NCBI RefSeq assembly: GCF_003248605.1
Contig: NZ_QFPF01000111.1
Coordinates: forward strand, 1 to 8,108
DNA from: Microbacterium sp.
GTDB lineage: Bacteria > Actinomycetota > Actinomycetes > Actinomycetales > Microbacteriaceae
Length of the DNA: 8,108 nucleotides
Direction: 5' to 3'
Numbering within the stretch: the stretch's first letter is position 1; each line of letters begins with the position of its first letter. Below, piece after piece: positions 1 through 7,292 of the stretch. The notes beneath the pieces were generated by a model. It saw only the letters and a list, made by a program, of their open reading frames with translations. It was not told the origin of the DNA and did not search any database. Position numbers and translations under genes: made by a program.

Positions 1-1991
1 TCTCCCTGCGCCGCCGGCTCGTCATCAGCGGTGCGCTCGCGCTGCCCGTCGCTGTGCTCTCGATGGTGCCGGCGTGGCAGTTCGAGTACTGGCAGTGGCT
101 CGCTCTCACCCTCACCGCCCCTGTCGCGGTGTGGGGTGCGTGGCCGTTCCACCGCGCGGCGGCGGTCAACGCCCGCCACGGCGCGGCGACGATGGACACC
201 CTGATCAGCCTCGGTGTCATCGCCGCCTTCGGCTGGTCGCTGTACGCCCTGTTCTTCGGCGGCGCCGGCATGCCGGGCATGCGGATGAGCTTCACCCTCA
301 TCGGCTCGCCGCAATCCGGAGGCCACGAGATCTACCTCGAGGTGGCCGCGCTCGTCACCGTCTTCCTTCTCGCGGGCCGGTATGCCGAAGCCCGCGCGAA
401 GCGCTCCTCCGCCGAGGCGCTGCGGGCGCTGATGCGCGTCGGTGCGAGCGAGGCGGGCCTTCTCGTCGACGGGATCGAGCGACGTGTCCCGGTGTCCGAT
501 CTCGCGGTCGGTGATGTCGTCGTCGTGCGCCCGGGAGAGAAGATCCCCTCCGATGCGCTCGTGCTCGCGGGATCATCCGCGATCGATGCCGCCATGCTCA
601 CGGGCGAGTCCGTACCCGTCGAGGTCGCCCAGGGCGCACGGGTCACGGGCGGCACGGTGAATGTGGGCGGGATGCTGCGCCTCGAGATCACGCGCGTGGG
701 CGCCGACACCGAGCTCGCGCACATGCAGCGCCTGCTCGAGGACGCCCAGACCGGCAAAGCCCGGATCCAACGGCTCGCCGACCGCGTCTCGGCCGTCTTC
801 GTTCCCGTCGTCATCGCCCTCGCCGCCGTGTCCTTCGTGGGCTGGCTCATCGCGGGGGCCCCGCTCGATCTCGCCTTCACCGCCGCCGTGGCGACTCTCA
901 TCATCGCCTGCCCGTGCGCGCTGGGTCTTGCGACGCCGACGGCGCTTCTCGTGGGCACCGGCCGGGGCTCGCAGCTCGGCATCCTCATCCGCGGCCCGCA
1001 GGTTCTCGAGCAGACGCGATCCGTCGACACGATCGTGATCGACAAGACCGGCACGCTGACCACGGGACGCATGACTCTCGAGGACGCGCTTCCGCACGCG
1101 GGCGTCTATCGCGCAGAGCTGCTGCGGGCCGTGGCCGCCGTCGAGATCGGGTCCGAGCATCCCGTCGCACGTGCGATCGTCGCCGCGACCTCCGATCCGG
1201 GTTCATCGGCTCTGGAGGGCTTCTGGTCCCACGCGGGCTTCGGCGTGGAGGGCGCGGTCGCGGGCGCGGTCGTCGTCGCAGGCCGACCCGAATGGGTCCG
1301 GGCTCACGCCGCGATCACCATGCCCCCCGACCACGAACAGTGGATCGGCAAGGCCCACGCACGCGGAGCCACCGTCGTGACGGTGGCCCGTGACGGACGA
1401 CTTCTGGGATCGCTTGCGATCGCCGACACCCTCGCGTCCTCGAGCGTCATCGCTGTCGCGCGGCTGCGAGAACTCGGTCTCGAACCGATTCTGCTCACCG
1501 GCGACGGCCCCGGCGCCGCCCGGCATATGGCGCGACTGTCGGGGATCGACATCGTGCACGCCGGCGTCAGCCCGAAGCAGAAGCTCGAGACGATCCGGGG
1601 ACTCCAGGCGGAGGGAAGGGTCGTGGCCATGGTGGGCGACGGCGTCAACGACGCCGCCGCCCTCGCCGCGGCAGACCTCGGACTCGCCATGGGTGCGGGA
1701 ACGGATGCCGCGATCGCAGCGAGCGACATCACGCTCGTCTCGAACGACCTGCTCTCGGCCGTCGAGGCGATCCGGCTGGCACGGCGGACGCTGGGCACGA
1801 TCCGCGGAAACCTGTTCTGGGCGTTCGCCTACAACGTGGCGGCCCTGCCGATCGCGATGCTCGGACTGCTGAATCCTCTCGTCGCTGCGGCGGCGATGGC
1901 GCTCTCTTCCATCTTCGTGGTGACCAACAGCCTGCGGCTGCGGCGGTTCCGGCCCCTGCCGGCTCCCGCGACTGGCGCGTCTGAGAGCTGA
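1..1991 (+). CDS. copA: Cu(I)-exporting P1B-1-type ATPase CopA (5' truncated by window edge)
   Basis: This is a membrane pump that uses ATP to expel Cu(I) from the cytoplasm. The reading frame is open from base 3, so the gene begins upstream of the window; 662 residues are visible. Numbering from the codon at base 3: actuator TGES at 200-203, the metal-binding transmembrane CPC at 303-305 (followed by ALGLATP), the phosphorylated Asp in DKTGTLT at 347-353, the nucleotide-binding SEHP at 384-387, and the hinge GDGVND at 545-550. YN at 610-611 and MALSS at 632-636 in the last two membrane helices complete the known Cu(I) signature (CPC, YN, MxxSS), so copper is preferred over Zn/Cd/Co. Four hydrophobic segments precede the actuator domain, so all membrane helices seem present and what is missing is mainly an N-terminal HMA (CxxC) domain, if there is one. 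Internal GTG/ATG codons near bases 54-65 fall inside the first helix and are not the true start. No copper regulator or chaperone gene is visible. The gene converges on the SulP gene. Confidence 0.95.
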   Translation, partial: SLRRRLVISGALALPVAVLSMVPAWQFEYWQWLALTLTAPVAVWGAWPFHRAAAVNARHGAATMDTLISLGVIAAFGWSLYALFFGGAGMPGMRMSFTLIGSPQSGGHEIYLEVAALVTVFLLAGRYAEARAKRSSAEALRALMRVGASEAGLLVDGIERRVPVSDLAVGDVVVVRPGEKIPSDALVLAGSSAIDAAMLTGESVPVEVAQGARVTGGTVNVGGMLRLEITRVGADTELAHMQRLLEDAQTGKARIQRLADRVSAVFVPVVIALAAVSFVGWLIAGAPLDLAFTAAVATLIIACPCALGLATPTALLVGTGRGSQLGILIRGPQVLEQTRSVDTIVIDKTGTLTTGRMTLEDALPHAGVYRAELLRAVAAVEIGSEHPVARAIVAATSDPGSSALEGFWSHAGFGVEGAVAGAVVVAGRPEWVRAHAAITMPPDHEQWIGKAHARGATVVTVARDGRLLGSLAIADTLASSSVIAVARLRELGLEPILLTGDGPGAARHMARLSGIDIVHAGVSPKQKLETIRGLQAEGRVVAMVGDGVNDAAALAAADLGLAMGAGTDAAIAASDITLVSNDLLSAVEAIRLARRTLGTIRGNLFWAFAYNVAALPIAMLGLLNPLVAAAAMALSSIFVVTNSLRLRRFRPLPAPATGASES

Positions 1992-2018
1992 CTCGTTCGC
2001 GCAGTGGTCAGTGCTCTC
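1983..2018. terminator. Candidate bidirectional hairpin over the copA and sulP stop codons
   Basis: GAGAGC-TGAC (1983-1992) can pair with GTCA (2007-2010) and GCTCTC (2013-2018). This gives a 10-bp stem with a 2-nt bulge (2011-2012) and a 14-nt loop. The hairpin contains both stop codons of the convergent genes, which are only 16 bp apart. No T-tract is present on either side, so as an intrinsic terminator it would be of the U-less kind often proposed in high-GC actinobacteria. The function is inferred from position and pairing only. Confidence 0.35.
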
Positions 2019-3531
2019 CGCCGAGGTTACCGCTGAGGCGCCCGTGGAAGGCCGTCGTGGCATCGTTCATGCCCTCGATGACGACGCGCTTGCCGCGGTG
2101 TTCGTACTTGGTCACGACCGCGTCGAGAGCCGCGACCGTCGACGCATCCCAGATGTGGGAGCGCGACATGTCGATGACGACACGGTCGGGGTCGTTCGCG
2201 TAGTCGAACTGGGTGGTGAGGTCGTTGCTCGAGGCGAAGAACAGCTCGCCGTCGACGCTGTAGTGCGCCGTCGGCACGCTCTCGTCACCGGGCAGGGTGC
2301 GTGTGACGCTGACGAAATGGGCGACGCGACGGGCGAAGAGGACCATGGCTGTGAGCACACCGGCGCCCACCCCGATCGCCAGGTTGTGCGTCCACACCGT
2401 GATGACGACGGTCACGAGCATCACGAGCGTCTCGCTGCGGGGCATGCGACGCAGCGTCGAGGGACGCACGCTGTGCCAATCGAACGTCGCGATCGAGACC
2501 ATGATCATCACGGCGACGAGCGCGGCCATCGGGATGATCGCGACGACCTCGCCGAGCGCCACGACGAGGATCAGCAGGAACACGCCCGCGAGGAACGTCG
2601 AGATGCGCGTGCGCGCGCCTGAAGCCTTGACGTTGATCATCGTCTGACCGATCATCGCGCAGCCGCCCATGCCCCCGAACGCGCCAGAGAGCACGTTGGC
2701 GACGCCCAGGCCCCACGACTCCCGGGTCTTCGAGGAGTGGGTGTCGGTCACGTCGTCGACGAGCTTGGCGGTCATGAGCGACTCCAGCAGTCCCACCACG
2801 GCCATCGCCAGGGCGTAGGGGGCGATGATCCCGAGGGTCTCGAGCGTCAACGGCACATCGGGGATGAACAGCATCGGGATGCTGTCCGGCAGCTCGCCTT
2901 GATCGCCTACGGTGGGCACGGCGATGCCGGCGACCACCACCGCCACGGTCAGCAGGACGATCGCGACGAGCGGCGAGGGCACGGCGCGCGTGATGCGCGG
3001 GAGCAGATACATCACGACAAGTCCCGCGGCCACGAGCGGGTACACCAGCCACGGCACGCCGATCAGCTGGGGGAACTGCGAGGTGAAGATGAGGATCGCG
3101 AGGGCGTTGACGAACCCGACCATGACCGAGCGCGGAATGAACCGCATGAGGCGCGCGACCCCCAGAACGGCGAGGACGATCTGGATGAGCCCGCCCAGCA
3201 GCACGGTCGCGATGAGGTAGTCGAGCCCATAGGTCATCGCGACGGGGGCGACGACCAGGGCAACGGCACCTGTCGCTGCGGTGATCATCGCCGGCCTGCC
3301 GCCGAGGAAGGCCATCGCGACGGCCATGACGAAGGAGGAGAAGAGCCCCACCCGCGGATCGACGCCCGCGATGATCGAGAAGGCGATCGCCTCGGGGATG
3401 AGCGCGAGCGCGACGACGAGACCCGCCAGCACCTCGCGGGTCAGCAGCCGCGGGTTGCGCAGCGCCTGCAGCACGGTGGGTTCGATGCGATAGCGCGCGG
3501 GATCGTCGCGAGCGGGGATGACGGCGGTCAT
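2008..3531 (-). CDS. SulP/SLC26-family inorganic anion transporter with C-terminal STAS domain
   Basis: A 507-residue inner-membrane transporter. The membrane domain spans about residues 33-400. It contains the family-typical first helix ([19 protein letters not shown], residues 45-63) and the glycine-rich [15 protein letters not shown] segment at 286-300, which is characteristic of the SulP substrate region. A cytoplasmic STAS domain follows at about 421-500, with [20 protein letters not shown] at 451-470. The ATG is preceded by AGGAGAGG four to five bases upstream; spacing is a little tight but good. Known SulP members carry sulfate, bicarbonate or dicarboxylates, and the substrate here cannot be assigned from sequence. 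No carbonic anhydrase or sulfate-assimilation gene adjoins it. It is divergent from the amine oxidase and convergent with copA. Its length is normal for the family and no defects are visible. Confidence 0.93.
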   Translation of the reverse strand: MTAVIPARDDPARYRIEPTVLQALRNPRLLTREVLAGLVVALALIPEAIAFSIIAGVDPRVGLFSSFVMAVAMAFLGGRPAMITAATGAVALVVAPVAMTYGLDYLIATVLLGGLIQIVLAVLGVARLMRFIPRSVMVGFVNALAILIFTSQFPQLIGVPWLVYPLVAAGLVVMYLLPRITRAVPSPLVAIVLLTVAVVVAGIAVPTVGDQGELPDSIPMLFIPDVPLTLETLGIIAPYALAMAVVGLLESLMTAKLVDDVTDTHSSKTRESWGLGVANVLSGAFGGMGGCAMIGQTMINVKASGARTRISTFLAGVFLLILVVALGEVVAIIPMAALVAVMIMVSIATFDWHSVRPSTLRRMPRSETLVMLVTVVITVWTHNLAIGVGAGVLTAMVLFARRVAHFVSVTRTLPGDESVPTAHYSVDGELFFASSNDLTTQFDYANDPDRVVIDMSRSHIWDASTVAALDAVVTKYEHRGKRVVIEGMNDATTAFHGRLSGNLGGEH

Positions 3532-3648
3532 ACCTCTCCTGTCGTTCGGGCTCCGGGGAGCACACGGGAGGATCGCGCTCCGATGCGCGGGTGTCGGCGA
3601 ACGCCGGCGGGGGGAAGGATGAGGGAGGGCGCGAGTGCGTCCTCAGCA

Positions 3649-3674
3649 AACCTACCGCAGCGTGACGGTTGGTT
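3649..3674. promoter_or_regulatory. Operator-like inverted repeat in the sulP / amine oxidase divergent region
   Basis: AACCTACCG (3649-3657) and CGGTTGGTT (3666-3674) form an imperfect dyad with 8 of 9 positions complementary around an 8-bp centre. It fills the spacer and -10 of the candidate sulP promoter and ends 23 bp before the amine oxidase ATG. That placement suits a repressor site able to affect both divergent genes. No regulator gene lies in the window, so the binding protein is unknown. An RNA hairpin in the amine oxidase leader is the alternative. Confidence 0.35.
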
Positions 3675-3677
3675 CGA
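3649..3677 (-). promoter_or_regulatory. Candidate sulP promoter (TCGAAC, 17 bp, TAGGTT)
   Basis: Read on the minus strand, a -35-like TCGAAC (3677-3672) is separated by 17 bp from TAGGTT (3654-3649). TAGGTT fits the actinobacterial TANNNT -10 pattern. Transcription would start near 3642, giving a leader of about 110 nt before the sulP ATG. The 8-mer around the -10 (TAGGTTTG on the minus strand) recurs upstream of the flotillin gene. The -35 matches TTGACA at only three positions, so this is tentative. Confidence 0.35.
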
Positions 3678-3697
3678 TTCGGGAGGGGATCCACCCC

Positions 3698-5041
3698 ATG
3701 ACGGTGATCGACACGCTCGTCGTCGGCGCAGGCGTCGCGGGCCTCTCCGCGGCCCGTCTGCTCGGTCGCGCGGGCCGCAGCGTCGTCGTGCTCGAGGCGC
3801 GCGACCGGGTGGGTGGGCGCGTGCACACCGACCGCTCGCGCGGACTGGCGACCGACCTCGGAGCGTCGTGGATCCACGGCATCAGGGACTCCCCCGTCGC
3901 GGCAGCCGCTGAGGCGTTCGGGATGCGCACCCTCGAGTTCACGGTGGGCGGCTACCAGCCGGATGGCCGCCCCATCCGCTCCTTCGACCCCTCAGGTCGC
4001 AGACTGACAGATGCTGCCGCACGGCGTTTCGCCGACGACATCCATGCCCTCGATGCGCTGCTGCCCACGATCGTCGCGACGTCCGCACCCGCGGCGACAT
4101 ACCGCGACGTGACGGAGGCGGCGCTCGCCGCGCAGGGCTGGGACGCGGAGCGCACGCAGCGGGCACGGGAGTACTTCGAGCATCGGAGCGAGGAGCAGTA
4201 CGGCGCGTGGATCGAGGACCTCGCCGCGCACGGCCTCGACGACGATGTCATCGAAGGTGACGAAGTCGTGTTCCCCGACGGGTACGACCGGCTGGCGGCC
4301 CGCCTCGCGGTGGGTCTCGACGTGCGCCTCGAGCACGTCGTCGCGACCGCGCGCTGGTCCGATGCGGGAGTGGTCGTGGGCACCGGCCGCGGTGAGTTCC
4401 ACGCACGGCGAGCCGTCATCACGGTGCCGGTGGGCGTCCTGCAGTCGACGGACTTCGTCATCGATCCCCCGCTGCCCCAGCCCGTCGCGGGGGCGCTCGG
4501 CCGTCTGCGGATGAACGCGTTCGAGAAGATCTTCCTGCGCTTCCCGCACCGGTTCTGGGACGAAGGCGTGTACGCGATCCGGCAGCAGGGGGCCGAGGCG
4601 CGATGGTGGCACTCCTGGTACGACCTCACGCCGCTGCACGGCGCGCCCACCCTGCTCACCTTCGCGGCGGGGCCCGCCGCGGTCCACACTCGCGCGTGGA
4701 GCCAGAAGCGGGTCGTGGACTCGATCCTCACCCAGCTGCGTCGTCTCTACCCGGACCGGGTCGTCGAGCCCACCGACGTGCACCGGACGCACTGGCAGGA
4801 CGACCCCTTCGCCCGCGGGTCCTACGCCTACATGATCCCGGGATCGACGACCGCCGATCACGACGACCTCGCCACCCCGATCGGCGGTGTGCTGCATCTC
4901 GCGGGCGAGGCGACGTGGACGGATGATCCCGCCACCGTGACGGCAGCCATGCTGTCGGGGCACCGGGCGGCCTCGCGAATCGTCGGCTCCGACATCCCCA
5001 TCTCCATGCTGTGGGCGGATGACGGTGGCGAGACTTCGTGA
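3698..5041 (+). CDS. FAD-dependent amine oxidase (MAO/polyamine oxidase family)
   Basis: A 447-residue flavoenzyme expected to oxidise a primary or secondary amine (or polyamine) to an imine or aldehyde with reduction of O2 to H2O2. The N-terminal Rossmann dinucleotide motif GAGVAG is at residues 10-15. It is followed by the ribose-binding E33 and the R-x-x-GGR motif ending at 41, then DLGASWIHG at 53-61. K277 in FEKIFLRFPHRFW lies where the family's conserved active-site lysine sits. The C-terminal FAD motif LAGEATW is at 401-407. The segment GSYAY (374-378) has Ser where MAO-A/B have the flavin-linking Cys, so FAD is probably non-covalent. The ATG at 3698 was chosen because GGGAGGGG (3681-3688) lies nine bases upstream; a start at 3635 would add 21 residues unlike the family. 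There is no signal peptide, so the protein is cytoplasmic. The substrate is not inferable: no amine transporter or aldehyde dehydrogenase adjoins it. Confidence 0.9.
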   Translation: MTVIDTLVVGAGVAGLSAARLLGRAGRSVVVLEARDRVGGRVHTDRSRGLATDLGASWIHGIRDSPVAAAAEAFGMRTLEFTVGGYQPDGRPIRSFDPSGRRLTDAAARRFADDIHALDALLPTIVATSAPAATYRDVTEAALAAQGWDAERTQRAREYFEHRSEEQYGAWIEDLAAHGLDDDVIEGDEVVFPDGYDRLAARLAVGLDVRLEHVVATARWSDAGVVVGTGRGEFHARRAVITVPVGVLQSTDFVIDPPLPQPVAGALGRLRMNAFEKIFLRFPHRFWDEGVYAIRQQGAEARWWHSWYDLTPLHGAPTLLTFAAGPAAVHTRAWSQKRVVDSILTQLRRLYPDRVVEPTDVHRTHWQDDPFARGSYAYMIPGSTTADHDDLATPIGGVLHLAGEATWTDDPATVTAAMLSGHRAASRIVGSDIPISMLWADDGGETS

Positions 5042-5713
5042 TCAACCGGCGCTCTGGCGCCGCACCATCTCGTCGATCCAGATCGGCGCGTAGGGCGAGG
5101 TGCAGTTCGGTGCCGTCGGATAGTCCTTCAGCACCTCGAGACGCTCGCCGATCGCGAGCGCGCGCGGGCGCAGTTCGGGATGCCGGATGCCGATCGTCGC
5201 GAGAGTCGTGTTCATCTGCCACTGCAGCCGATCGGGAGCGGTCTTCATCTCGGCCTCGATCCTCTCGAGCAGGCCGCCCAGGTCGAGAAGGTGCGGGTTG
5301 TCGGCGACATCCATCGCGGCAAGGGCCCATCCCCCGGCCGCGACGTTCGCGTCGGCGTCGGCCATCCACTCGCGCCTGCACTGCTCACGGTGCGGACTCT
5401 TCTTCACCACGTAGTTGATGAGCCAGTCCTGAACCTTCGGAGCCCGCGCCTCGCGCAGCATCCCGTCGAGCTGCTCTGCCGAGTACTGCCGGGGTCTGCA
5501 GATGAGCAGGGCGACGAGGCGCGCAGCCGTGTCGCCCGTTGCCCACAGCTCGCCCGAGAGCTCATGGTCGGTCTTGAGCGCCCTGGCGAGGGCGCGCAGG
5601 CGGGTGAGGTTCGCACCGTGGTCGTCACCGTGCCGTTCGTTGATCTCGCGCATGCGCGGATCCTCGAGCGCCGCCAACTGCGCGCGCACCTCGGCCACCC
5701 GGTCCTCCGACAT
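5042..5713 (-). CDS. DNA alkylation repair family protein (AlkD-like, HEAT-type helical repeats)
   Basis: A 223-residue soluble, largely helical protein resembling the DNA alkylation repair family (AlkC/AlkD type, HEAT-like repeats). Those enzymes excise positively charged N3/N7-alkylated purines. Features matching my recollection of the family are LEDPRMREINERHGDDHG (16-33), LWATGDTAARLVALLICRP (56-74), QDWLINYVVKKSPH (95-108), LQWQMNTTLATIG (163-175) and a C-terminal LEVLKDYPTAPNCTSPYAP (192-210). Trp 57, 97, 129 and 165 could contribute to an aromatic DNA-binding cleft, but I cannot align them residue by residue to AlkD's W109/D113/W187, so catalysis is unproven. The start is the ATG at 5713, with AGGGGG four bases upstream. 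A GTG 16 codons further up would run through an inverted repeat and add an unlikely leader. No SOS box or ada/alkA neighbour was seen. A non-catalytic HEAT-repeat DNA-binding protein is the alternative. Confidence 0.72.
   Translation of the reverse strand: MSEDRVAEVRAQLAALEDPRMREINERHGDDHGANLTRLRALARALKTDHELSGELWATGDTAARLVALLICRPRQYSAEQLDGMLREARAPKVQDWLINYVVKKSPHREQCRREWMADADANVAAGGWALAAMDVADNPHLLDLGGLLERIEAEMKTAPDRLQWQMNTTLATIGIRHPELRPRALAIGERLEVLKDYPTAPNCTSPYAPIWIDEMVRRQSAG
5047..5062 (+). terminator. GC hairpin just after the amine oxidase stop
   Basis: CGGCGC (5047-5052), loop TCTG, GCGCCG (5057-5062) is a perfect 6-bp all-GC stem that begins six bases after the amine oxidase TGA. It lacks a T-tract. 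The same bases encode the last residues (RQSAG) of the opposing alkylation-repair gene, so coding constraint is an alternative explanation. A terminator role is inferred from position only. Confidence 0.3.
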
Positions 5714-5732
5714 CACACCCCCTGCTGCGGAC

Positions 5733-5772
5733 AGCCTAGAGCCGCGCACGAGTACGCGCACGGCTCTAGGCT
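5733..5772 (-). terminator. Perfect 12-bp inverted repeat between the flotillin and alkylation-repair genes
   Basis: AGCCTAGAGCCG (5733-5744) and CGGCTCTAGGCT (5761-5772) are exact reverse complements around a 16-base loop. The repeat begins six bases beyond the flotillin stop (5779-5781) in the direction of transcription, so a terminator for flotillin is the best reading. No T-run follows. It ends 19 bases before the repair-gene ATG, so it could instead be a hairpin in that gene's leader. The arm nearer the repair gene reads TAGGCT on the minus strand, a plausible actinobacterial -10, though I found no matching -35. Confidence 0.6.
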
Positions 5773-5778
5773 CGTTGG

Positions 5779-7245
5779 CTACGCCTGCTGTCCTTCCGCG
5801 ATGCCGCGCCCCAGCGCCTGGCCCTGGATGACGGCGCCGAGATCGAGCCCCGTCGCTGATCTGACGCTCTCGAAGGTGGCCGACAGGCTCGCTGACTGTT
5901 CGCGCGCCAGATGGGTCGCGGCACTGTCGCCCCCGATGAGGGTGATGTTGCCGACCTTCTCGTAACCCTTGGCGAACTCGGCCATGAGCTGCGGCAGCTG
6001 TCCGATGATCTCCTTGGCGAGGATCGCGTCCTGGTTCTCGCGCAGCGCCGAAGCCTCGGCCGCGATCGCGTCTGCGGTGGCGGTACCGCGGAGACGGATG
6101 GACTCGGCCTCCGCCTCGGCCTGCACGCGTACGGCGGCCGCTTCGGCCTCGGCCTGCACGCGGACGGCCGCGGCATCGGCGGCGGCCGACGCATCGCGCG
6201 CCTCGGCCTGCGCCTTGACAGCGTACGCCTCGGCGTCCGCACGTTCCTGGGCGACCCTGCGGTCGGCCTCGGCGTTCTTCTGCCGCTTGTACGCCTCCGC
6301 GTCGGCCGCGATCTGCGCCTCGTAGGCGCGTGCGTCGGCGGATGTCTGCTGCCGGTACTTGTCGGCGTCGGCGACCTTCTTGACCTCGGCATCCAATCGC
6401 GCCTGGGTGTTGTTCGCCTCCTGCAGCAGCACGCCCTGCTCGGCCTCGGCGCGGGCGAGGTTCTCGGACTGCTCTGCCTGTGCGTTCGCGCGGCCGACCT
6501 CCGACATCGCGGCGGCCTTGTTCTTGTCGAGCGCGGTCTGCTCGATCAGGTTGGCCTCGTCGGCGGCGAGCTGGCGCTTCTTGACCTCACGCAGCGCATC
6601 GATCTCGGCGACGTCGGCCTCGCGCTTGACGCGCTGCACCTCGACCGCGCCGAGCGCGGAGATGTAGTTGTTCTTGTCGGTGATGCCCTGGATCGCGAAC
6701 GAGTCGAGCACGAGGCCCTGAGCGAGCAGGTCGCCGGAGATCCCCTCGGCGATCTCGTCGCTGAGCTTCTGCCGGTCCTGCATGACCTGCTCGACCGTGA
6801 GCTTGGCGACGACGCCGCGCAGGGCGCCCTCGAGCTGCTCGGTCGTGAAGATGACGATCGCCTCGTCCTGCGACGCGAAGCGCTCTGCCGCGCGGCGCAC
6901 CTGGTCTGGCGTCGACCCGATCTTGACCAGCGCGACACCGGTCAGATCGATCGTGACGCCGTTGATCGTCTGGGCCGTCGGCTCGAATTTGATCTGCCGG
7001 GAGCGCAGCGACACCTTGTCGGATCGCTGCGTCAGCTTGTTGACGAAGGCGCCGCGACCGCTGATCACGGTCATCTTGTTGGCTTCGCCCTCGGTGCTGT
7101 CGCGCGCCTTCTTACCGACGATGACGATCGCCTCGTCGGCCTTCGGCACCTGGTACCACGCTCGGAACACCAGGAAGCCGATGAGCGCGACGATGAGGGC
7201 GACTCCGGCAGCTACCGCGATGCCGATGAGTCCGAACAGATCCAT
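5779..7245 (-). CDS. Flotillin-family SPFH-domain membrane protein
   Basis: A 488-residue membrane-anchored scaffold of the flotillin (FloT/YuaG) type, a family that organises functional membrane microdomains in bacteria. An N-terminal hydrophobic anchor (about residues 3-28, GLIGIAVAAGVALIVALIGF within it) is followed by the SPFH/band-7 domain (about 34-190, including VIVGKK, TINGVTIDLTGVALVKIG and FAIQGITD). A long Ala/Glu/Gln-rich coiled coil occupies about 200-405, and a C-terminal segment with ILAKEIIGQLPQLMAEFAKG (408-427) matches the flotillin oligomerisation region. Length and order are as expected for flotillins. The start is the ATG at 7245, which has AGGAG (7260-7256) upstream with ~10-nt spacing; a start at 7413 would add 56 residues placed before the membrane anchor and crossing the promoter region. 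No NfeD-like partner gene is adjacent in this window. Residues 358-379 are an exact tandem duplication. Confidence 0.93.
   Translation of the reverse strand: MDLFGLIGIAVAAGVALIVALIGFLVFRAWYQVPKADEAIVIVGKKARDSTEGEANKMTVISGRGAFVNKLTQRSDKVSLRSRQIKFEPTAQTINGVTIDLTGVALVKIGSTPDQVRRAAERFASQDEAIVIFTTEQLEGALRGVVAKLTVEQVMQDRQKLSDEIAEGISGDLLAQGLVLDSFAIQGITDKNNYISALGAVEVQRVKREADVAEIDALREVKKRQLAADEANLIEQTALDKNKAAAMSEVGRANAQAEQSENLARAEAEQGVLLQEANNTQARLDAEVKKVADADKYRQQTSADARAYEAQIAADAEAYKRQKNAEADRRVAQERADAEAYAVKAQAEARDASAAADAAAVRVQAEAEAAAVRVQAEAEAESIRLRGTATADAIAAEASALRENQDAILAKEIIGQLPQLMAEFAKGYEKVGNITLIGGDSAATHLAREQSASLSATFESVRSATGLDLGAVIQGQALGRGIAEGQQA
6114..6179 (-). repeat. 33-bp tandem duplication within the flotillin coiled coil
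   Basis: Two adjacent 33-bp units (6114-6146 and 6147-6179) share the run CCTCGGCCTGCACGCG and differ at a few, mainly synonymous positions. They encode two identical 11-residue units, AAAVRVQAEAE, at flotillin residues 358-379. Eleven residues is the natural hendecad period of a coiled coil, so the helix register is kept. Confidence 0.85.
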
Positions 7246-7292
7246 ATGAGTGGGTCTCCTAATCGGGCCTGCCGTGTGCACGCCATATATCA

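Noticed and set aside
3595..3606. Small palindrome CGGCG-AA-CGCCG in the divergent region
   Set aside because: Five GC pairs with a 2-nt centre are expected by chance in such GC-rich DNA, and the loop is too short for a stable hairpin.
2285..3877. Long (530-codon) minus-strand open frame overlapping sulP
   Set aside because: Arg/Pro/Ala-rich translation typical of a shadow frame in high-GC DNA; the overlapping SulP frame has clear family motifs.
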